Source: Lota lota (lineage: Eukaryota > Chordata > Actinopteri > Gadiformes > Lotidae). From it: a stretch of 64,000 nucleotides of DNA. Below are positions 54,668 through 64,000 of this stretch, one piece after another. Every line of letters begins with the position of its first letter. The first letter of the stretch is position 1. The position numbers were made by a program, and so were the translations under genes. The notes under the pieces were generated by a model. It worked only from the letters and a program-made list of their open reading frames with translations. It searched no databases and had not been told where the DNA came from. The stretch is taken from positions 2,628,389 through 2,692,388 of the forward strand of contig JACYXH010000429.1 of assembly GCA_026745465.1 (NCBI GenBank). Direction: 5' to 3'.

Positions 54668-54850
54668 AAATGGTAAATGACCATTACAGGCCATTAACAC
54701 ACCAACGGCGGTATCAACCATGACAGGCAACCACCAGGTCAGGAGCCGTTAGCGGTAGGTGTCTAGCTCAGGGACACCTCGGCACTTAACCAGGAGGAGA
54801 CGGGGATCGAACCAGCAACCATCTTGTTGCGAGACAACCCTTGGACACAC
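54668..54850 (-). mobile_element. tRNA-derived SINE-like element
   Basis: On the minus strand a B-box-like GGTTCGATCCCCG (54801-54813) is followed by GAGGTGTCCCTGAGC, a central motif I recall from dispersed fish repeats, then by a tail ending in GGTAAATG-type sequence. No clear A box is visible, so the copy may be 5'-truncated. The family name is not certain. Confidence 0.6.
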
Positions 54851-55506
54851 GGCACGATCAAGATTAATAAACTTTGAACAAAACAAACAACCAGCGTTGC
54901 TCGATGCAGCAGTGGGGGCGGGGCTTCAGGGCTCTGCTCACAGACTCCAGCATGTCCAGCAGGCCTCCACAAGCCGTGGTTCATTGTCTGCAGTTCACCT
55001 GGTCACTGTACTTGGATGCCGGATATACTACCATTCACTTTCTCTAACTATAATTAGAGGAGTCTCTTTTTGTTTGAATCTACTTCCGTTTTCTCGACCA
55101 CCGTTCATTCGATCGACTTCACACATGGCGGGTGTATTGCTGGGAACCCGACAAGTGCAGTGTCAAGTGGGAAGCTGTTTGGATGAGCGGTTCTCACGAA
55201 AGCTGCAACAATCGGCCCATTCCGAATAGACACCGAAAAGGCCTTGCACTGGGCGTGTGTATTGCTGAGGACCCAAAGAAGTGCATTGTTGAGTGTGAAT
55301 TTCTTCGAATGAGCCGTTCTCGAGTAATCTGCAAGCAGCAATACGGGAGGCCAAGCAATCGGCCCGTTCTGAACAGGCACGTTCTGAACGGGCACTGCCC
55401 TAGTCACAACAATACCAAGAAAGGTTTAAATCCAACGAGAATAAAACAACAACATATATACAACAAACCTTGTCTGTGTTAGAACTCTTAAAGTGTATGT
55501 ACTGTA

Positions 55507-55555
55507 TGTGGGGTGTGTGTGTGTGTGTGTGTCTAGGGGTGTGTGTGTGTGTGTC
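55507..55555. repeat. GT-rich microsatellite
   Basis: Two GT runs separated by CTAGGG. Confidence 0.9.
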
Positions 55556-57102
55556 ACACGGAGGGGTTAGCGGGGGGTTGTGATACGACAGAGCTGGCTG
55601 TGACATTCGAGAGCTCACTGAAGGGGATCCAGGCTCCCCCAGAGACAAGAGGAACTGCTCCAAAGCTCACCATGACTGACCACCTCCAACCCAGCGAGCA
55701 CACAGGCAACCTGTGGAACACGCCGATTGTCATTTATTAACAAGGGATTCGAGAGTCCCCCCCCGCCGCCCAGGGTCCTAAAACTGCATTTCATTACATA
55801 TCCATTTTCATATCCATTAGGTTCCATCGCTAATTTGGTGATATGAGTTGAGGTCCCTGTTATTCCCTCTGATGTTGTCGAAAATGTGTTACCATTTACG
55901 TCAAATAATCACAACAACAATACTAGTGATATGCTGGTTTCACAGCCATGAAGGCTATATTTTTGTTTACTGCATCAATCTGAGTTTCATATAAAGAGAC
56001 GGCAGCAAATGTATGCTTTTTTTGACAACTTCTAATGTGAAGTTTATTGTAACATAAGTACATTGATATTTTTTGGCTTAAGCCCTTTTTTTCAGGGAGC
56101 CAGACGACGGCCAGATTGACTGAGACTGGCCATCAACTCTTTCTTTACATTTTACACTTGAGGAGCAATATCAAGTAAAAGCCCACAAAACTATATGCAG
56201 CATCAGAGGGCAATGCAGTATTGATATTCTATTTTGTCCAAGTAATGTATTCTAATTAGATGGAGCCTTAGCAGTACAACACTGGAGATGAAACACATAA
56301 CATCCTAAACATCAGCTTCACTTTGTCCCCACTTTGTTTCCCCTCCCAGGCTCTCCGCAGGAGGGGAAAGTAAGGGACGCTCACTGGCAAGAAAAATCGC
56401 ATGAGCATCTCCTGGCAGAACAGGATAAAGCAGCTGATAGGTCATCGCTTTGTTGCAAACAGCAGGGGTTTCGACCAATGACAGCCATTACAAATAACCT
56501 GGCCGTGTCATCACTGGTGAGAAAACAGCTATTCGCTTTTGGTAGTTCATTATAGTGACTACTGTAACACTTCTTCAGCCGTGTTTTACCATATTGACTA
56601 ACAGGGTTATAAAGAAGATTAATTCCTCACATTATCTGTGCGTATGTAACTGCAGGTTTATTTAGAATGACTCACTAGAGTCTGCATTATTGCTCTGCTC
56701 TAGCAGAGATGCTCCCCAGGGGAAGATGATTGTACTGGGTGTTATCTTCTCCTTTTTTGAACCCCCCTTTCCTTTTGTATTTTTTTTAAGACATTCAGGG
56801 AGAAGGCCACCATTCTTTAGAAAAACAATGTTCTTCAAAATCATTATTTGTGTTGTTGTAACATATAGCATATCTGCATTGACCTAGCAATTTGGGGAGT
56901 GTTGATTGGATGCCAACATTTAAATGGAATGTAAGTGGGAGGCTAACTGTATGTCTTTGTTTATTTAAAAAAATTATACATAATATTGATTTAGTTGCAA
57001 ATGCAATTTATTTGTGCCCATCTCATCTAACTCTACCTCATATTGTTTTGTTACAATATTCTTTTATTTATTAAAATTAAAACACTTTTTATTGTAATAA
57101 GG

Positions 57103-57311
<209 letters not shown>

Positions 57312-57805
57312 TGGTGGGGCCAAGGCAACCAGTTTAGGACTTGTTGAAGTCTGTGTTGAAGTGGTGTAAAATAAACACCACCTTTGGATGGAACCCGGAC
57401 ATAAGGACATGAGGCCCCTGCAGATACGTAATGGTGGTTTCTGGATGGCTCCCACACAGAGAGCTGACTGAGAGACATGCAGTGAGGGCCTCGTTGCTCA
57501 AGGCTATTGAAAGTAAGAGGTGAAGTCAAACCAGATCCAAACAAAATGATTTAAATGGTGGCGTATATCGGCTGTGGACTTCTTTCCAAAATATTTCCGA
57601 CAATGTTGTGTATGCAATTGAAAACCTTACAATATCTGAAGGTCAATCGCTCTCTTTGAATGAATTCATAAGGTACTATGGTCATAAAAGGAGAAGAATG
57701 CCTCTTCAATAAGTGACTCAAGGTGAACTTCATTTCTGCTCCAATTTCAAAGAAAATAGCAAAAATCATGGCCAACAGATGATGAACATATCAACATGTT
57801 GAATG

Positions 57806-57880
57806 AAGGGCGGCTTGGTGGCTCATCCCGCTAGTAAGCTAACCATTTAGGCAGCACACCTTGTAGCAACCCAGGTTTGT
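57806..57880 (+). mobile_element. Possible SINE head fragment
   Basis: The GGGCGGCTTGGTGGCTCA start and the later GCAACCCAGGTTT resemble the tRNA-like head of fish SINEs, with a decayed B box. No core or tail follows. Low certainty. Confidence 0.35.
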
Positions 57881-59546
57881 TATAATAATAGTAAATAAAT
57901 GTTGAATGTTGACAAGGCAATCGGTATGCGAGCCAAGAATAAAATATATGTCAGGAATAAATCACCAGTAAATTGTGCAGACATAATGAGCGGGTTATGA
58001 ACAGTTCTATATTTTAGTTGATATTTACCCAAACATATCCCTCACTGCAGCTCACCTCAGCAACATCATGATTAAAGTCTAATAAATTGCATAATTTTCC
58101 ACATGAAGTTTCTATATTTAATCAAGATAGGAATGATCAATTCAAATGTATTTCTTCTTAAGTGATGCCTAACGCTGATGACTGTTTAGTAACGACTGAA
58201 ATAGGACAATATACTATAATGCATTGATGCCCTAAAAAAGATCATTTTTAGAACTATTGTAAGGACCTAAGAATGTACTAAAGTATTGCATTTGTTTCTA
58301 AATTGTCAGCACATGAAAAATCCTATCACAAAGAGGCATACACTTTTGTTCACAACATATTTTGCAGTGAATGAGGCAGTTGTTCCCCTTTTCTTTTAAA
58401 CTTCTTTCTTCACTGCTCCCACTCCACATTACACTAGATATACAAGCTATCTAACAACCTGATGCATTCTGGCACATACTGGCTGCGAGCAACACCCAGG
58501 TTGGTGCTACAGTGGATGATAGTGGATGAGTTGTCAAAACCCCCCACACACATACACACTGCATATCTAAAGTGTGTTGTGTGCCTTGAAAAGTGCTATA
58601 AAACTGGAATTATTGTATATCTTCATATGAGCTTCGTTTTTTCTCTGTTGTTTCCATTAACAACTTGCCTGTGTGCCCAGACCCATAAGTATTGCATTAA
58701 GCAAGTAAGTGGGACGTAAGCAGAAAGCTGATTTGTTCTCCAAATTCCCCTGCAGAGTGTGGCGAATGCCAAGTCCCCCACCCCGCCTGCATTGAAATGC
58801 ACAGTATAGAATACTCCTGTGATTCATTTCCTGTGATTAATTGCATTGTTCCAGTTATCGCTGAATCTTAATTTGAGCTTCTGTGCTGCCAAATCAGACT
58901 CCAGAACACCAACTCTGTCACAAGTAGAGATTGTGAACTAAACGGTGGGGGGCGTGGAGGGCTGTGAGGGTGTTTAGATGTGAATAATTAGGAGGAAACT
59001 CATTTCTGATTGCTTGATCCAGGAGGAGGACTTGGGACCTGAGAATACCAAAACCAACAGATCATAATTATCTGCGTTTATATGAGTTGTGATTTTATTT
59101 GCTAGGAATGGGCAGGGGATGTGCAGACGTTCATGAGGACACTTGAAAAGTAAATTTTTGAGATAATGGCAAAAAGAAAGAACTCAAGGCATGACAATTA
59201 TACAGCAGGTCTATACTAATTTATTGCCCAGAACAATTTAATCTTAATGACAGCGCATGTGCATACAAACCAGCCGACAAAACGAAGCAGACAAAAATAA
59301 ATGCTGAATCATGTGAGACACAACAACTTAAAATATAATAGTCCCGCAGGAGTATAAAGTTGGTTTTCCACCATAATACACTGTAGTGTTTCAAGGCACC
59401 ACCAAAGTATTATTCATTTTTTTGCTTGTCTTTAATTTATTTTTCATTATGTTTTATAAGTAGTGCACTTTGAGGTCCTTGTGAGGCCCTTAAGGCAACA
59501 CACAAAAACGGTTGTAAGCAACTTCTGTCTGAGTGCCATGACAAAG

Positions 59547-59580
59547 CCTCCCCCCTCCCCGCCCCCCCTCCCCCCTTCCC
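59547..59580. repeat. C-rich low-complexity tract
   Basis: Runs of C broken by single T or G. Confidence 0.85.
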
Positions 59581-61071
59581 CATGTTTCCCCTCACTCATC
59601 TCGTGGAAAAAAGCTCTTAATTTCAACTAATTAAACAAACTAATTTTGTTTTCTCCATTGATCTGTATCCCTCTCTATGGAGGTCATAAACATTTCTTCA
59701 TTTTTTTTTTAATAACCTGCAATGGTTCAGGGTCTTTAATGGGCCCAAAGCTTGTTTGATCATCCTCCATTTCACCCATACACACACACACACAGTTTAT
59801 TAATTACATTTTCTATTACATTAGAAAGGAAATTAAAGCTATGTGCTACTCCCTTAATGGTTTCATGTAGGGCTGTATATGTGGCAGATTAATTGACTGC
59901 TTGAATACCAATTGCATGTTTTCCTTTGTTTTACAGTTCAAGCTGGGTTGGCTCTGGGCACAGCATTTCTAAATGTGTTACTTTCCTAGTTTAATTTGAC
60001 AGTTAGTTTCTAAAACACATCCACCATGTTTGATTAGAGCATGCAATAGTGAAAGAGGGCTGAATTGAGAATTCGCCACAATATTCTTTCTCTCTTGTTA
60101 ATTAAATTATGAAATCAGTATTTAACAAACTAACTAACCCATGGGCCATTCAGTGTGAATGTATTAGCCTGCAAATAGATTTATTTGTCAAACTCTCATT
60201 TCAAAGTCAAAAGATAGGAATTAAGACATGTAACAACATAGCACTGATGCTGTGAATATCACCTCGATTCAGAACTCTCAGAGAGAGTAAGAGAGAAATT
60301 AACCCAACTCTGAACCATTCGTGAACTACCACCTCATCGACTGCGTACCAACATATAATTAAAAGAAAAAAGTGCAGATCATAACAGCAAGGGGTCGTTG
60401 ATACACATATATATCACAATGTCAATATTAGTCACAAACAATTGTTTCAGGCACGTAACATCCAAAAGATGTTGGCTAGATGAAGACAAATTCAGTTTTT
60501 AGTTGTGACATATGAGGCTGAAGATTTGGAAATGTTTTACAGTGCAATGTTGAAATATGTAACTAAATAAATATGACACCGATTTCTTAGGATAGAAGCT
60601 GTAAAGGTCCCTAGACATGGAAAATACTTTAGCTTCAGATGTGAAAGAGTGGGAGAAAGAGAGAGAAGCCTGCGATGATCACTGTCTGTCTTCTTAAACT
60701 TTGTTAGTCCATTGTTTCTACAACCAATGAACACATGCATCTACACACAGCCAGACATCTGCACTCACAGATGCACATGCACTAAACATCGGTACAGACA
60801 CGCACACACAAACCTACACGCACACACTGCAGACACACACACACACACACACCAAACCCCTGCATAATGTGTGCTTGCAAACTGGATCACCCACATCTGA
60901 ACTAAACACACACAGAAGGGGGTCCCTGGACAAAATTACCGTCTGTATCCTTGCTTACTCATTACGCCTGACAGGCCTCACTATTCTGCTTCCGCCCCCC
61001 CACCCCCACCCCCCTTTGTTTTCTCCAACAAACTCCTATACCCAGCTTAGACATACACTTATATAAATAGA

Positions 61072-61096
61072 AACACACACACACACACACACACAC
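61072..61096. repeat. (CA)12 microsatellite
   Basis: Short pure CA run. A further one lies near 60834-60852. Confidence 0.9.
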
Positions 61097-61289
61097 AGAG
61101 GGAGAAAGAATCATGAAAGTGATAGAGAGATAGGAGTGAGAGATACCTAGATAAGAGTGAGATAGAGAGATTGAGGGGAGAGACTCAGAGAGAGAGAAAT
61201 AAACTCATTAAACAAAGGTTTTCATTAAAGCCACTTCTACAATCACATCAAGTACAATAAAAAACAGTAATACATATTTAAGTAAATAC

Positions 61290-61530
61290 ATAGAGAGAGA
61301 GGTAAGAGACAATGAGAGAAGTATGATAGAGAGAGAGCGGTATGAGAGAGGGAGAGAGACAGAGAAAGGTTTGAGTGAGATAGGTCAGAGAGATAGAGGT
61401 GAGAGAGAGAGAGGTTAGAGTGAGAGATCAGAGAGACAGAGTTGAGAGAGAGGTTAGAGTTAGAGAGATCAGAGAGACAGATAGGTGAGTGAGAGAGAGA
61501 GGTTAGAGTGAGCGAGGTCAATGAGATAGA

Positions 61531-61598
<68 letters not shown>
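61290..61598. repeat. GA minisatellite ending in pure (GA)33
   Basis: GGTTAGAGTGAGAGATC-type units recur near 61413, 61451 and 61501, giving an array of about 40-50 bp units. Pure GA follows at 61533-61598. Confidence 0.85.
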
Positions 61599-61601
<3 letters not shown>

Positions 61602-63294
61602 CACATCTACAGACAGTAGAGTAAGTGAAAAGAGGGGTGAGACCAACAGACAGAGATGCAAGAGCAAGTGGTTTGCTGCTTTGTGTAATATGTTGGCAGT
61701 TTGGACATCAGTGAAACAGAGCTTGTATTGGGGTCAATTTATTCATTGTTATTTAAGGTGACATATTGAATGTGTGCCGATTATTCTATTATAAAGTAGT
61801 AGGCCTATAATTATACTTTCAACACAAATGGTATGAATAATATTTTGTCTGTTTTTATATTCAGTTTGGAAGTCTACAGAAAACTAATATATTAATGTCG
61901 CTTTAGCAATGCAGTGAACGTTGGTTACCATGGTTGCTGCGATATCTCCTGGCTCGTACTTGGCCTATAGTCAAATTCTTCAATAAAGAAACTACTGTAC
62001 AAATTACCTTCACATTCAGAAGAATGCACTGCTAAATAGACAAACATGACACCATTACTGAGTATGAAAAATTGTCCATTATTTACTGAATTATATGATA
62101 TCAGGAAAAAAGAGAAAAAGAAAAAGTTATGCAAAATAAATATTGAAGGTAATTTACTCACATCTGACAATACATTCATATAAATTAGCACAATATGTTA
62201 TATAATATGATATATTATGACACACACTATATTATTTGTTTCTGTTGTAACATTACAAAACTATGCACTTTACTTAAAGGGCCAGTGAACCCAAAACCTT
62301 ATTATTATTACTTTTTTTATGTGGTAATATGCCATTTATGATCATTAAAGTAGAAATCTATGCCATTTGAGCAGCGTACGTCTGCGTCCGAGGGAGGGTT
62401 AAGCTTCTTGGACACTTATAGTACAACGCCACGGTGTGTGAAGCATTTACATAGGTCTTACATTATCATATATAAACATATATGACATATATATCATATA
62501 TAAACTCATTATAACGCACATACACAATAAGGGCACAAAAAAAGTATCACAAAGTTGCCCTCTCCTTCCTTAGAACGCTCAGCCCAAAATATTATTTTTC
62601 AAAATCTCAGTGTTCTGATTTGAGTTGAAAGAGGGGGTTCACTTGCACTTCAATCAGTTAAAATTTTTCATGCTTTGTGAAAGTATCCATTTTCCATTAG
62701 AGTCATCAATGGACATTTGAGAGAGGAGAAAGTAAATAAGGAATTGAAAGGAAATAAGCATAACTTCTAAACCTGATACAAAAGGAAAAAATAAAACTAA
62801 ACCGTCATGTCATGCCAAAATCAATTTGGCATCAGCGTTGGATTTTTTATTTTTTATCCAACAATGAGAAAGGTGTTGGCCTCTTTGTAATGGAGCTTAA
62901 GAGAAATATTCATTGAAAGCAGATGATTCAGCGGGATAAGATAATCGCCTATATGGACAAAGCTATCTGCTACACAGAGGAAGACAAGGCTGATCCCGCC
63001 TCCAATTAACATCTATACATCTGCGAGGATCGACCTCTGCTACTCAGACACTCGTGTTTCTCTTGCCTCTATTGGCTATTTATATTTATATGTATGAGGC
63101 TTAAACCATTAGCCGAGTCTGGCCAATGTGTTGTGTCTGAAAGGTGGGCTGGTACTACTGAATGAAGTGTGGCTGATTCTTAATCCTCCGCTGCAATGTG
63201 GTGGATTATGGGTCACAAAAATCAACAAAAACCAAAGAAATCCAAACATAAACAAATATTACAACTAGCATCATCAGGTTTGGTGGACTGGAGT

Positions 63295-63350
63295 GGGGGG
63301 GGGGGGGGGGGGGGTCACATGAGTGCGTAAACTGATTGCCAAGACACCGA

Positions 63351-63382
<32 letters not shown>
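63295..63382. repeat. Poly-G of 20 and (GT)15
   Basis: G-run at 63295-63314 and GT run at about 63354-63381. Confidence 0.9.
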
Positions 63383-63386
<4 letters not shown>

Positions 63387-63689
63387 GGTGGGAGGGAGGG
63401 TTCACTATGCGGGGCAAAGAACTGTGCACAATGGCAGCAGGTGTGCCAGGGATAGCCAATATTTGCTCTGCGGATTCTATTGCCCCAAACACAAGGAAAT
63501 GGGGTTCACTGTTGCCTAATAAATGGCTCTGTTACAGACACAAAAACTCATGACTGCCTACTGCAACATAAACCTCACCCAATCCCTCTTCTTCTCTCCC
63601 TGCAAATCTCTTTAGTGTGGGACAATTGACCAGATGCCTCTCGGCAACATGTGTCATTGTAGAGGTCAAACCGGGACCTCCCCCCTGTG

Positions 63690-63784
63690 GGTGTTTGTGT
63701 GTGTAGGTGGGTGTGTGGGTGTGTGTGTGTGAGAGAAAAATGCATGTGTAGTTGCAAGTGTGTGGGTATTGTTTTGTGTGTGTG

Positions 63785-63847
<63 letters not shown>
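63690..63847. repeat. GT-rich tract with (GT)n core
   Basis: Imperfect GT from 63690. The pure core is about 63787-63846. Confidence 0.9.
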
Positions 63848-63850
<3 letters not shown>

Positions 63851-64000
63851 TGCCTGTGTGGGAGTCTATTTAAGCCAGACAGACAGGCAACCAAAAGCCA
63901 CAACTTATGTCACACTCCCAACTTTGTTTCTCTCTCTGAATGTGGCAGTGAAAAAGTTTTTATTTGTATTTTTTTGTTTACTCGATCGATTGTCCCGGAC

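Noticed and set aside
54759-55229. 156-codon plus-strand frame
   Set aside because: Its first part lies in the SINE-like element and the remainder resembles no protein I know.
62273-62300. TTAAAGGGCCAGTGAACCC, resembling a MITE terminus
   Set aside because: Only one end is seen; the AGTGAACCC complement near 62635 is too short to define an element.

Overview
The window looks like vertebrate nuclear DNA, most likely from a teleost fish. It has AT-rich, mostly non-coding sequence, split genes with GT-AG introns, TTAA-flanked miniature transposons, tRNA-derived SINE pieces and an extreme density of dinucleotide repeats and poly-G/poly-C runs. Cod-like fishes (gadids) are known for this repeat load, but that placement is inference. 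No bacterial, viral or organellar gene organisation is visible.

Only one gene can be supported. Five exons on the minus strand (39556-39458, 36239-36145, 20730-20629, 19034-18795, 11037-10908) join with matching phases and consensus splice sites into 221 complete codons. They encode the central part of a formin homology 2 (FH2) domain of the Diaphanous family. Signature positions favour diaph2 over diaph1 and diaph3. The first FH2 segment, FH1, the GTPase-binding region and the start lie upstream beyond position 64000. The end of FH2 and the DAD tail lie beyond position 1. The whole window is therefore the interior of one large gene, and everything else is intron.

Layout: 1-10907 is downstream intron holding GA/GGGA tracts and a pair of TTAA-flanked MITEs (6579-6876 and 6993-7400). 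Position 10908-11037 is the last visible exon. 11038-18794 is intron with many CA/GT repeats and a perfect 28-bp inverted repeat (18126-18187). 18795-19034 and 20629-20730 are exons bordered by CA/GT tracts. 20731-36144 is a 15.4-kb intron with a fold-back element (25711-26275) and a short interstitial telomeric repeat (33098-33122). 36145-36239 is an exon. 36240-39457 is intron with a 91-nt miRNA-like hairpin (36485-36575). 39458-39556 is the first visible exon. 39557-64000 is upstream intron with a (GAA)41 tract, a 207-bp (TC)n tract, many poly-G runs and SINE pieces.

I found no undescribed multi-gene system. The best leads are the two hairpins, the near-intact MITEs, and the CA/UG repeats placed within tens of bases of three of the five exons, where they could influence splicing.
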